This document shows positions 44,622 through 56,243 of a stretch of 64,000 bases of DNA, piece after piece. The stretch comes from Camellia lanceoleosa (taxonomy: Eukaryota; Streptophyta; Magnoliopsida; Ericales; Theaceae): contig CM045761.1 of NCBI GenBank assembly GCA_025200525.1, positions 139,874,223 to 139,938,222 of the forward strand, in the 5' to 3' direction. Each line of letters begins with the position of its first letter. The stretch's first letter is position 1. A model generated the notes under the pieces. It saw only the letters and a list, made by a program, of their open reading frames with translations. It made no database searches and had not been told where the DNA came from. A program made the translations under genes and the position numbers.

Positions 44622-46000
44622 GTTGTTTTGTACACTGTAGTTACACAACCTACATTAGTGAGTCGAGTCATAGAAGCACAGATGGGCGATCACGAAGTAG
44701 AGGTCATCATAGGAAAGATAGCAAATGGAAAGGTGGAGAAGGGATTCAACATGTATTCTGACTCAAGTGTGAGGTATTTGGACTGTCTTTTTGTGCTAGA
44801 ATCTTGTAGAGATGAGATACTCTGAGAGTTCCACCATTCACTCCTTGCAGTACACCCGGAAGGCATGAAGATGTACCATGACCTTAGTTACCAGTTTTGG
44901 TGGAGGGGGATGAAGAGAGACGTAGCTTTGTTTATCTCAAGGTGCCTTACTTGTCAAAAAGTAAAGGTCGAGCACCAGCGACCAGGAGGTTTGTTACAAC
45001 CCTTACCTATAGCCGAGTGGAAATGGGAGCATGTCACGATGGATTTTGTTGTGGGTCTTCCAAGGACTTAACGGGGTATTGATGCCATGTGGGTGATAGT
45101 CGATCGATTAACTAAATCAGCACACTTTATACATATGCAAACGAATGACCTAGTAGATTATCTTGCCGATCTTTATATTAGGGACATAGTTCGACTTCAT
45201 GGGGTCCTTGTGACTATCGTTTCGAATACAGATCCTTGTTTCACGGCTCAGTTGTGGCAAAGCCTACAGAATGTCTTGGGCACTAGATTGACATTTAGCA
45301 CTACTTATCATCCTCAAATTAACGGGTAGTCCGAGTGAATCATTCAGATCTTAGAGGATATGCTTCGGGGTTGTGTTTCGGATTTTAAGGGATCGTGGGA
45401 GAGGCATTTACCTTTAGTAGAGTTTGCCTATAATAACAGCTTTCAGGTGAGTATTGGTATGCGCCGTTTGAGGCCTTGTATGGCCGATTGTGTAGATCTC
45501 CAGTGTGTTAGGTTGAGGTGGGTGACGCACCTATGTTAGGTCTTGAATTAGTCCAGGAAATGACAAAGAATGTCTTGCTTATTCGTAAAAGGTTGGTTTC
45601 AGCTATGCCAACCGTAGGAGGAGACCTTTATCTTTTGAGGTAGGAAATCATGTATTTTTGAAAATATCATTGAGATAAGGTTTAATGAGATTTGGAAAAA
45701 ACGGAAAGTTGTCCCCTAGATTTATTGGGCCTTTTGAGATTCTAGAGCGAATTGGGGAGGTAGCTTATCATTTGGCCTTGCCGCCCTAACTTTCCGGGAT
45801 TCATGACGTGTTCCATATCTATATGCTCGGGAAGTATGAGTCTGATCCTTTACATGCATTAGATTGGACCGAATTATAGGTAGATGGGGATGTCTCATAT
45901 GAGAAGAGACGGATACAGGTTGTAGTCTCTCGAGACTAAGTCTTGCGAGGCAAGACTATTCCATTGGTTAAGATATTGTAGCGACATCATGGGGTTAAGG
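44622..46000 (+). pseudogene. integrase and C-terminal region of gypsy G3
   Basis: [84 protein letters not shown] (first Asp), SNTDPCF (second Asp), FSTTYHPQING and SE (catalytic Glu retained between two stops), then LEDMLRGCVSDFKGSWERHL, PRFIGPFEILERIGEVAYHL, IHDVFHIYMLGKYESD and LRGKTIPLVKIL...RHHG. Stops and small frameshifts occur throughout the distal half. Confidence 0.85.
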
Positions 46001-46451
46001 AGGCGACTTGGGAGCAGAAGGCAGAAGTTCGTGAGAATTATCCGGACCTACTCATTGATATTTGAGACTTGTGTTGATAATTTTATTTATATTGTAATAT
46101 ATATAAACATTGTGTATGATTTGGAAAATTAAACTATAATAGTTGGTGTTGAAAAAGTCGGTGTATCCTTGTTACAAGTCTAGATGAAATGTGATTTGTT
46201 TTACTTTCAATGAATGTTAGTTGATTTTAAATTTTGGGGACAAAATTCCTCAAGAAGGGGAGATTATAACGATTCTAGCTTAGACCCGACCCATTTCTTT
46301 CTTTTGAATCCGAGAATCCATGTACTTAATTGTTGTCCATCTCATTTTCATCTTGTTGCTTATTGAGTTTGACTATTGGGAGTTTTGGTTGCATTTGAAA
46401 CAGGCAAGGAAGTTAAATTTTAATGAGTTATTGCCCAGATGTTTTCTTGTT

Positions 46452-46674
46452 CGCTCGAGCAGTCTTTCTTGCGGTCGAGCGATCTTTTACAGTCTACAAA
46501 AATTACTGGAAATTTGATATCTTCACTCGAGCAGTCCTTCTTACGCTCGAGCAGTCGTTTGAAGGTCTGAACTTCTGAAAGGGGGTCTTTGTGCGCTCAA
46601 GAGGGGGTTTTGGTCGCTCGAGCAGTGTCACTTATTGTATCTGTCACTCGAGCGGTATTTTGGACTCTTGAGTG
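46452..46674. promoter_or_regulatory. four palindrome pairs in the G3 3' LTR
   Basis: Sites start at 46452/46472, 46524/46544, 46594/46615 and 46645/46665; spacing is 20, 20, 21 and 20 bp. Cores vary (CTCGAG, GTCGAG, CTCAAG, CTTGAG). Confidence 0.7.
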
Positions 46675-48451
46675 CTCTACGCATATATTAGTTTGAGAAG
46701 AAGATTTTTTGTGAGACCCCTAAATTTTGTAAATCCTAGTTAGACCCTTACTTTTGAATTACTATAATAAAAACCCTTAGTTCTCCATTTATTCGCAAAA
46801 TTAACCTTAGAACTAAAAACATATCACGGATGAACCCGTACAAACCCTAATCGATCCCAGTAACTCAAAAATTTTTTTTAATGCTCTAGTATTAATTATT
46901 TAATTCTCAAATTTTAGATTAGTATCATTTTTATCATTGTCATTCGGTTGTGTGCCTTTTAATTCAAAGCAAGATCATTCGAATCAAATTATTTTTCCTA
47001 ACATTATTTTAATTAATACTACACTTGAAATAGATATTCTAATCAATTCCAAACCCACACATTCTATTTTAATTTCATTTTGAGCCCAAATCATTCTTTA
47101 TACATATAAAAGCACACCCCTAATATTATAATCTTGTTTTTTTTTTTTCAAAATATCTACAGTATGTATATACATAAATAGATGAGAAAAGTCCCTCAAA
47201 TCACCCACCTGGCCAGCCACCCCAGAAGCTACATATATGTAATGTACTAAAAGGGATAAATTGCTACAATCATGGGATATTTCTTTGACTTTGGTACCAA
47301 TTTGTACATATAAGATTTGTACTTGCAACTAGATTAAATTAAATTAGACCTAAGCCTAACTAGATCATATTTAAGTACATAATTAAGTTCCTAATCATCC
47401 CTCATTCCAATACATTGAAGCTAAATTAAAGAACTATTCAATTGAATTGGAACCAAGGGAAAAATAGGCTTTTTATCATTTTTTTTCTCTATAAATATAC
47501 CACTCATCTCCACTTTTTGAACAGACATACACACTCACACACTCAACCCGCGGTGGAGAGAAGAAAAAGAAAGAGGGAGAGAGCTTGGTATAAGATGAGA
47601 AATAATTGTGCAATCAACCTATCTAAGCACAAAGTAAGCCACATCACAATCTCTCATTCTATTTCCTTTTGTCAAATACATGTTATCAAAGGTTTAAAAT
47701 CATATTTTTAGATGTGTTATAATGGTGTTCATGTATTCAAAGTTGATGAATTGGGCTTCGATCCTTCTTCTTCTCATATTTCCTCTTAACAAATGCAAAA
47801 CTACCTTTTTCTTCCCATTTCTCATATTATTTCCAAAGGCATACCATCACCTTAAAAACATGAGTTATTGATACATTATTTAGTATGTTTTCATCACAAA
47901 AGAAGTGAAAATTTTCTCTTAGTTGGCCTCTTTTCTCACTAATCTTCTTATTTTGAGTATTGTGCGTGAAAAAACTGTTTTACAGCCAACTTTCAAAACT
48001 TCTAGAAAAATTAGAAAAATCTTCTGGACCTCATTTTTACATTAAAATAAGGAGTTAGCTTTCAAGGAAAATTGGTTTCATTGAAAAAAAGTGAGCGGTT
48101 TGTAAGAAAATCCAATTTTCGTAACGGTCGACGAATCTGGCCAGCGCTGGCGTGTTTCTTAAATAACTAAAAATCTAGAAAAACTATTCCATTTCTGAAA
48201 TATGTTCTGAAAACTAGATTAAATTCTCTACAAACCATAGGAAGGCCGAGTTCGAGAAAAATCTGAAATAGCCCTTTGGATTTTAATCTTTAAATGGTAC
48301 TGAATCTGGAAATTTAGTTTTGCATGAGTGTTTTATGCTCTTGTGTTTATGAATATGCTTATTTGTACATGATCATATATTGGTATTATGATGACTGGGT
48401 ACATAACCTATCTTGTTCTTCTTTGTTTTGTGTTGGGATTACTTTTGTTAG

Positions 48452-50676
48452 AGTGTCGGTTTTAACTTGAGGCCTTATCAACCGTTTGGGTTTATCGTTT
48501 TTGAAACCTTTTCTCAAAATTCTCGTTCTTATTTTTTTTAGTGTCGTGTTTCACATGTTTCGAGAGGCATGTGGTTGGATTTGGGAGATCTTAGTCCAGC
48601 TGGTGAAATTTCTAGCTGGAAGGTAGAGCCACATGTGCGGAGACTTGGGCCACATGTGCGGAGACTTGGGCCACACGTGCGAAAGAGGGGTCGCACGTAC
48701 GGGAAGTGAGTCCACACGTATGGAAAGAAGGGGTTGACAGGGTGCAACACTAAAATTATTGCACATGAAATTGCAGGTGCGGGGAAGGAGGGCCACACGT
48801 GTAGGGATAGAGGCTGCATGTGCGGTGAAGGCATGCCACACGTGCGGGGATAGGCACGCACGTGCGGGAAAGCGCTAAGTCTGAAATTTCTGTTTTTTCT
48901 TCACTTTGGGATGAGTGTATCTCACTTTTTGTATATCTCTCTCTCTCTCTAAAAACCCATTTCTCTTCTTTCTCTCTACATTTACCTACACCAAATTAGA
49001 TCAAATCTTTGATTTCTTCAAATCCATTAGAGTTTTGATCATAGCTCCTTCATCAAAGTTGGAAAACCCTTCGAGGGCTACGTTTTGTGCGGTGGAGATC
49101 GAGTTTCGGCACCGTTGATTTTGGGGCATCTCTTTCTCTCTTTCCTTCTAGGACTTGAGGTAAGGATTTTCTTGAAGTTATATATATATATATATATTTT
49201 TACAAGATTATGTTGATTTTGGAGCTCTCTTTGGTGTTATTGAAATTTGATTTTTGGGTCAAGTGTGTTGATGATTTTAAAAGCGGGTTTACACCTTGTT
49301 TTCAAAAATTTCTTGGGAGTCTGAACTATATTGTGAGGAAAAAATGCTTTGGAGAGATTCTTTCAAAAAGATGAGGAAATGTCTAGTTTTGGTGAAAACC
49401 TAGAACTTTGAAATTTTTGGAAGAGATGTTGAGAATTCATGGGTGTTTACCTATTATAGTGTTAAAATGAATAAATGATTAGGAATTTCATATTGTTGTA
49501 TATAAATGAGAAATTCCATGGAATATGAAAAATAGTTGGTTTTGAAGTTTATTGTTCAAAATGTGGGCATAGTCATGAAATGACTAAATTGTTGAGAATG
49601 CATGAAATATAGAAATGTACTACTCTTTTGATAGATGTAAATGAATATATGTTTATCTTGTGAAATTGCGTTGGAAAGAGAAATGAGAATTTTGATCACA
49701 ATGGAAAAATTGTGTGAAAGAGTTGAAAATGGAAGAATATTATATCGCATTTATATATGTTGCATTGGCATTTCAAATTCTTTTGGTTGTTACAAATTTG
49801 AATTGGGATTTAAAAACTTTTGCATTGAGAAAGAAAATATTTGTTAAACAAGATCTCATTGATTTGTTGTTGGGGTAAATACGTTAATAAGTCCAGACAG
49901 GGGGTGTCGATGAAATTGATTAAGTTGGCCTAAGTGTCCAAGGTGAAAGACCGAAAACACGCAGGGAGTAGGTACCATGTGCCTTCTGATTAGCTACTGG
50001 TAAAGTGAGGATTTGGTAATGCTAGTTATGCCTACTTGCAGACACCAACCTAGGGATTACCTGAGTTGTATTTACCGCTCCTTGAACTTGATTTAAGATT
50101 ATTGGATTGTTAAATTTTCAAGATCTCATTGTGCATGATGGTTTTTAAAAGGATGGAGATGCGACTTTCTTTTAAAGGCATAGCATGGCATATGCATTTC
50201 ACCTTATGAGAATTGTATAAAATGTATATACTTTGTTAAGAATTTCTTACTGGGTTTTATGCTCACCCTTTGGGATTTTGTGCAGGAAAAGATGTGGTGA
50301 TTCTGCCAAATTAAGGGCGTGGAGTGTATCTTGAGAGCACAAGACTCTTGTATTTGTTGTGATTATTTTTGTAAGCCAAGGGCTATATATGTGTGGGTTC
50401 AAGCAACCATTTTGTGTTACCAGGCTTAAGCCTTGGACTTTGTAGCCCCTTGAGGGCATTTATTTGCTCTTGATTGGTTATTTCACATGCTATAGATTCA
50501 TGTACTAAGGTAGTTGAATGTACATTCGCATATGTGACCTCCTTTTGTAAACCTCTTATGATTATGAATGAAATGTTAGAGATTTTGGGGTCGAAGTGGA
50601 TATTGGAAATTACTTATGTTTACCGTAAGGATTGGTTGTTGGTGCATTTTTATTATGTAAATTTTGGGGCGTTACA
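48452..50676. mobile_element. LTR nested in the 46710-51834 element (left border approximate)
   Basis: The right end TTTGGGGCGTTACA at 50676 matches the termini of the G1 and G3 LTRs. The block near 49925-50060 (TGTCCAAGGTGAAAGACCGAAAACACGC ... GCCTACTTGCAGACACC, quoted in part) parallels the G1 and G3 LTR blocks. The left end may be TGTCGG at 48452, but no 5-bp duplication confirms it. It carries a CACGTG-core array instead of the CTCGAG array. Confidence 0.6.
48629..48867. promoter_or_regulatory. array of ten CCACACGTGCGG-type motifs with ~21-bp spacing
   Basis: Twelve-base motifs start at 48629, 48650, 48671, 48691 and 48712, then 48771, 48793, 48814, 48836 and 48856. Within each half, steps are 20-22 bp (mean 21). 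Most keep CACGTG or CATGTG cores, the G-box/E-box class. The linkers also resemble each other (GAGACTTGGG, GAAAGAGGGG). Confidence 0.75.
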
Positions 50677-53394
50677 AGCGTGATATTGCATGTGTTATGA
50701 TTATATTCATTATCTTCTTCAATTGATGATGTTCATGTTTATGTGGATATTACTATCTTGTAAGTTGTTCTAATTTTATTTTAAGACATCTAACTCAACG
50801 GAAACCTTAATTGGGGTGGTATTGGGTATTCGATCACTTGGATAATGAAAAGATGATAATGTGTTATGTATGGATTGATGGGATATGCTCCCTAATTGAA
50901 GGTTAAGTCGTACGCAAGTAGTTATCGCGTAAACCCTAGAATGGAACAGACGTATTCGGACTCTTTGCGATGGTTTGATTGGTGAGATAAGGTTGGGTCT
51001 AGATAGGACATTCAGGAAGACAAAACTTTTTTTTGGAATGATAAGGTTGGATTCAGGGTAATAAAACATTTTTCTTCTCACTGTCCCTTTTGAGGCCCCG
51101 TGGTTGGCGCTACGCAGTATATAATCGTTGGTAGGCATCCGAAGTAAGTTCTGCAACAAAGCAGCAAAATGGGGAGTTCCGAATAATCTATTGTCCAATT
51201 CTTGTGGTTGAGAGGATGAAATCTCTTTGGAGGATTTCTAGATTACTAACACCTAACCTTGTAATCTTTTATTATTAAATGATTATCATGCTTCATTACT
51301 TGTTTGTTATAATTATGATGGTGTATTGGATTGGGAAAAAAAGGACGAGGTGTGCATGCATTTACTGGGCATTCAAAGCTCATGGCGTTTCATGCCAGGT
51401 ATTGAAGACTATTAGGCCAGCCAAAGGCAAAACTGAAGCATTTGAGGACGTACGGCTACCCTAGGAGGATTAGAAACTAGTTGTAAACGTGTTTTGAGAT
51501 TATAAGTGATAGATCACATGTTGTATTTAAGACATGATTTTGTAATTATTATATATCTATACATATCTTTTATATTACCTATTCTTTTTTTATCGTCGAC
51601 TCATGTAGACCTTGTGTTAATATCTTATTAAGATCTGTCAAAATGGTAGCTTTGCTATCTAAGGTGGTTGGACTTTGAAAAGAGGCTATATTGACTCCTC
51701 CGACCTTCCTGAGATCTTACTTGATTATTAACCAAAGGACTCATTAGTGACATTTCCTATTTTATAATCTTAGATAAACCCTGTATTTATTTATTAATAT
51801 ATTCTTTGATGTTCCCAATTTTTGGGGTGTCACATTTTTTGAGTCACTTTTTTATCTCTCTCTGTAAACATTTCACAATTCTAAAATCTTCACTTTCTCT
51901 ATCTAGTTCTTACCTTTTAGTTCTAAATACTCTCAATCTATTGGTTTTCTACCCTCGCCCTTTAGAGTAAAAGATTGAGCACGTCGAGGGCTTCGTTCTA
52001 ATCGGAGGAGTTATTGTTTTCGGCTCCACCAAGTTCTACCTTTTGCTTTCCCTTGTCTTCTACTTTGAGGTAGGGATTTCTTTGAACTTCAATATGGTTT
52101 TTAGCTTAATTATTTGCTCTTTGAAATTGGCTAGTGATTTCGAAATTTTTTGGAAAAACCTAGGGTTTGATTTTGAAATCAAAAACGGGGTTTTCCAAAT
52201 GGGTTCTTGAAAATGGTTGTGGGGATGTGTTTATGGTTGAGATATGTTAAAATGGTGGATCTCCTTTCTTAAAATTAATTTTGTAAGAAAATAGGGTTTT
52301 ATTCTAAAATGTTGGATATTTAGAATTGTGAAAGGAAATGGAAAATGATGTTGAGTTTTGTAAGATTGGAAAAATGCTTTTGCTGATGATGATGGTTGAG
52401 TTGGATATGTAATATAACTCTCATTGTGAATAATGAAATTATATCTTTTGATTGGAAATTATCTGTTGAGTAAAAATATCTATTTTGGACTATCGGTAAA
52501 AGATAGTCTTGATTGTTGTAAACATTGCATGAGAATTATATTAAATTGCAACTAATTTCTCATACATTATGCATTGAGCATCATTTCTTATTAAACATTG
52601 TAAATGTATTGATTTTGAAAAAAACAAATGGTAAATTCCTTGGTGAATCTGGTTAAAGGGTGTGGTTGTGGTAATGAAGTTGGCATGTGTGTCCTTAGTG
52701 AAACTCTAGAAACCCATGCGGTTATGTGTCAATCCTTCTAGTTAGTACCAGTAAAATGACTTTGGTAGTGCTTGTATAGCCTACTGGTAGACACCTAGAT
52801 ATTCATAGTGTTTTGTGTCCACTACCCTGTTTTCTGTTATAAAATGATTATTTTCATGAATTGATTTATAATCTGGCATGGCATTGTTTTGAGATGAAAA
52901 TGGAGGAATTTTTGACAAATGGCATGCATGTGCATTCACCTTATAACTTTGTTAAGATTCATATATTATGTTAGAGTATCTCTACTTGGTTTTGACTCAC
53001 CCTATGTGGCAAACAACTTTTAGGTGTTGATGATATGCCTCCACCAAGGACGTAGCTTGAGAGCACTTGGAGCTTAGGGCTTCATTTTATGTTTATTGAT
53101 GTAATTATTTTTGTTTAAGTCCCAGGCTTTACCTGTATTGAGTTAAACTCATTTTATTGTACCCAAGCATCGACTTGAAAAGTTGTAGCCATTACGGCAT
53201 ATGATTATTTGGTTCTACTTTTATTTTAATTCATATATCCATGCCATGTGTTATAAATTCAGAATTTAGAATTTATGAATGTATAATCTTTTGTATTGAT
53301 CAAGGTTATGAATGGAATAGAAGATGTAATGTTGTCGATCGATTGTAAATAATATTATGAGTTGGATTATTGTGATTTATTTTGGGGCGTTACA

Positions 53395-54520
53395 CTCCTG
53401 GTCTTTAGTCTCTATTCCATGAAAATAACTTCATTGAAACAAATAGGCAAACACCCTTAGTGCAATACTGTCCTCATAACTACTCATCAGCCCCTCCATA
53501 TCATACAAATTACAAATTAGCTTCATAATTATTGATTTGTATGCATCATTGAATCAATAACAATGATGCTACACGCACAAATTGGTATATTAATTAGTGT
53601 ACTAACGCATGCAATAGTATTGCAATTTCAAAACTATGGACCCTACACATTATATAAATTACAAAGACTCAAAACTAATAAATTATACCACAACATTTGT
53701 TAGTACACTAATTGATATACTGATTGATACATATAACTTTATTCTAAATCAAAACTTTAGGAACCAAATAGACCAAAACGATGATAGAAGAATGAAATAG
53801 GAAAAATAACTATTGTTTAGGGAATAAAGATGGGAGTTTCTATTTCCACGTACTATTTCCTGTTTGTGCACATTCCTCTCATTTCGCACACTAAAAAAAT
53901 TGTAAACGTTTAATATTGGTCCACACATTTTCTATTTCAAATATAGCCTACATGTAAAAGTATACACACCCTAAACAGTGTACGCACATCCAAACCCAAA
54001 ACCATTTTAAACACTTTATATTTAATATAAAAAAATGATTGAGAGCTCTAATAAATGAGTTCTAATGAGCTCTAATAGGAGTGGAACCTACTGTGATGTG
54101 ATGTTTTGATCTTGATTTTATTTTTTTCAATTTTTTATTTTTATTTTCTACCACATCATTAGAGTTCAATTAGAATTTCAAAATTAGAGAGATGTATCAT
54201 TATTCTTTAATATACCCTACATTCTCATATCTCCATACCCAAAACTAGTTGAAGAAGTTAGGACCTCAATTGAAGAACCTCCATTACCTCTATTGGGGTT
54301 TCTATGCTATAAATTTGCAATTAGTTTACTCTTTTTTCTTTCTTTTTATAGATTTGTATTTATATAATTTTGCAAAAGTTTCAGTTTTTTATTTTTTTTA
54401 ATTTTTTAAAAAAAATCATTTTTGAATTATGGAACCATTCCAAAGTTGATAATGGAAAAAATATCTCTAGTTTGGAACATGATAGTCGAAATAATGTCTA
54501 ATTCGGAAGTAGATTGTCTA
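53395..54520. other. intergenic, unassigned
   Basis: AT-rich with no recognisable gene. 53550-53770 has repeated ATTGNTATANTNATTAGTNNACTAA-type wording (near 53580-53600 and 53700-53720), perhaps arms of a decayed inverted repeat. Confidence 0.35.
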
Positions 54521-54656
54521 GGGATCCCAAATAATCCATTAAATTTTTTATCAAATCTCTCATATAGGTGTGGAACCTACACACATGTGAATTTGTATGA
54601 GTCTCATACCCATGTAAGAGATTTGATAAAAAATTAGATATATTATTTGAGATCCA
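54521..54656. mobile_element. 136-bp inverted-repeat MITE, relative of the 10027 element
   Basis: Left GGGATCCCAAATAATCC, right reverse complement TGGATCTCAAATAATA, continuing through ATCAAATCTCTCATA...GTGTGGAACC and GAGTCTCATACCCATG. It shares the GTGTGGAACC and GAGTCTCA words and the overall hairpin with 10027-10169. Confidence 0.68.
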
Positions 54657-54760
54657 TAGTTCTAATTATTTAGAAAGTTGAATGTTTAAAGGATTGATTA
54701 GTTTCAACACTAGTTTGACGAAATTCGCCAAGAAAAAAGGACGGTTGTGAACCTGATATT

Positions 54761-54998
54761 GGCCCTGTTTGGTAGAGTTGTGGGAAAGTGCTTATAGCTT
54801 ATGCCTAAACAGCTTATAGCTTATAACTATAAATATAAGCTGATTTCCAGCTTATTCTTAAAGCATCTCCTACCCCACTCAAAGAATAAGCTGATTTCTG
54901 ACTTCCAAAAAGCTATAAGCTAAACCAAACATATCAAAATAGCTTAAATTAAGCTGAAAGCTGAAATAAGCTGATTATAATTTCTGCCAAACAAGCAC
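54761..54998. mobile_element. 238-bp Tourist/hAT-like MITE
   Basis: Left end GGCCCTGTTTGGTAGAG; right reverse complement GTGCTTGTTTGGCAGAA. The interior repeats AGCTTATA, ATAAGCTGA and similar words in both orientations. Flanking ATT on both sides may be a 3-bp duplication. No coding capacity. Confidence 0.68.
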
Positions 54999-55079
54999 AT
55001 TTTCTTTGATAACTTTATCGTAAATGATGACATCCTTTTTATTTATCAAAAATAAAATAAAATAAAATAAAATAAATCA

Positions 55080-55520
55080 GTGTGTTTGGTTTGAGTTTTT
55101 TGAATTAAATTTTTTGAAAATTAAAATTTTTAATTTTCATGTTTTTTTTTTTTTTGTTTTTAGTGAATATTTTTTAAATTTTAAATATTTTTTTTTACTT
55201 TTTAGATGCACCTTACTTAGATGTATCTAAAAAGTAAAAAATTTGTGAAAAAATATTTTTAAAAAATTAATAAATACATAAAAATACAAAAAATATACTG
55301 AATTCTCATATTTTTTTTTGTATTTTGAGTATTTAGTGAATTTTTAAAAGGTTTTATTCACAATTTTTTTACTTTTTAGATACATCTAAGTTAGGTATGT
55401 CTAAAAATTTTAAAAATTGTTTAAAATATTAAAAAAATCAATAAAAACAAAAAAAACACAAAAAATAAAAAAAATAGAATTCTCTGAAAAGTGTTTATTG
55501 AAAAGTGAAACCAAGCATGG
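55080..55520. mobile_element. possible AT-rich fold-back MITE
   Basis: Ends GTGTGTTTGGTTTGAG and reverse complement CCATGCTTGGTTTCAC. Internally TTTTTAGATGCACCTTACTTAGATG opposes TACATCTAAGTTAGGTATGTCTAAA (quoted in part), forming long weak arms. An (AAAAT)n tract (55045-55076) lies just left. Borders are approximate. Confidence 0.4.
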
Positions 55521-56206
55521 TGATATGATGACATCATTTTCAAAATTTGAGCTTTCATTTTACAAATCCCCAAAACACAAATGAAGAATGAGGGTGGTTT
55601 TTGAGAGAAGAAAATTGACTCAAATACTAAGCTAATGAGAGAGCTTGACGGCAATGGAAGGACTAAAATAAGGTTACAATGGAGAATAGAAGTAAGGTTT
55701 AATATGTTTAATATTGTACTTCCGACAGATGTGTTGTTTTGAATTGAAAAAATTTAGATATAAAGTAAAGAGTATATACTAATGTCTATATTAATAATTT
55801 TATTTAGGAATAAAATTTTAATAAGAATATAATTTAAAATGATGTCTAGAAATAGAAACTCCCATAAAAATGCTTCAAAATCACTCAAACATTTAAAAAA
55901 ATCAAAAAATTCAAAAACTAATAAGGCAATTCACTATAATTACATAAATGGAAGAGTACAGATACCGCCTACCTCGAAAATCCATAAAACATTTTCTTGC
56001 CTTCATTTTTGTTGGAGAGCTTGCTTTTGAACCGATATACCGAGAAATATATATATATATATATATATATTTGGACTTGCTTTTGGGGTTTGCCTCGTCG
56101 AGCACTATCTTGAACTATAGAGGTAAAAAAGGCACACCAAGTGTATGATAATATGGTCGAGAGAGTGTAGGGATGGTTGATTGGCTTGATTTTGTCACTA
56201 ATTTGC

Positions 56207-56243
<37 letters not shown>

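Larger units (their letters stand above)
41851..46264 (+). mobile_element. 5'-truncated gypsy element G3 (RT to polypurine tract)
   Basis: The element starts abruptly inside RT at the end of the G2 LTR and runs through RNase H and integrase to a polypurine tract (about 46249-46264, AAGAAGGGGAG) and its own 3' LTR. A solo LTR (43134-44621) interrupts it between RNase H and integrase. Its 5' LTR, gag and protease are absent. Confidence 0.85.
46710..51834. mobile_element. solo LTR inserted in the G3 3' LTR (itself interrupted)
   Basis: Ends TGTGAGACCCCTAAATTTTG ... AATTTTTGGGGTGTCACA; these are also short inverted repeats of each other (TGTGA(G/C)ACCCC). Flanks are TTTTT at 46705-46709 and 51835-51839, a weak duplication because it is homopolymeric, but the host LTR sequence resumes on both sides. 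There are no coding domains. Subtracting the nested element leaves about 2.9 kb. The TGTGACACCCC-type start is common in large plant LTR elements; the lineage is not determined. Confidence 0.75.
46265..53394 (+). mobile_element. 3' LTR of gypsy G3, split by a 5.1-kb insertion
   Basis: The left part (46265-46709) begins TATAACGATTCT after the polypurine tract; the right part (51835-53394) ends TTTGGGGCGTTACA. Together they make about 2.0 kb and match the G1 5' LTR in block order (palindrome array, TCACTTTTT-CATCTCTCTC, GTGCTTGTATAGCCTAC, terminal GGGCGTTACA). G1 and G3 are therefore the same LTR family. Confidence 0.82.

Noticed and set aside
48538..48861. Two minus-strand ORFs of 96-107 codons with repeated TCGPS and HMWP peptides
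   Set aside because: Their repetitive peptides are a by-product of the CACGTG-type motif array in an LTR.
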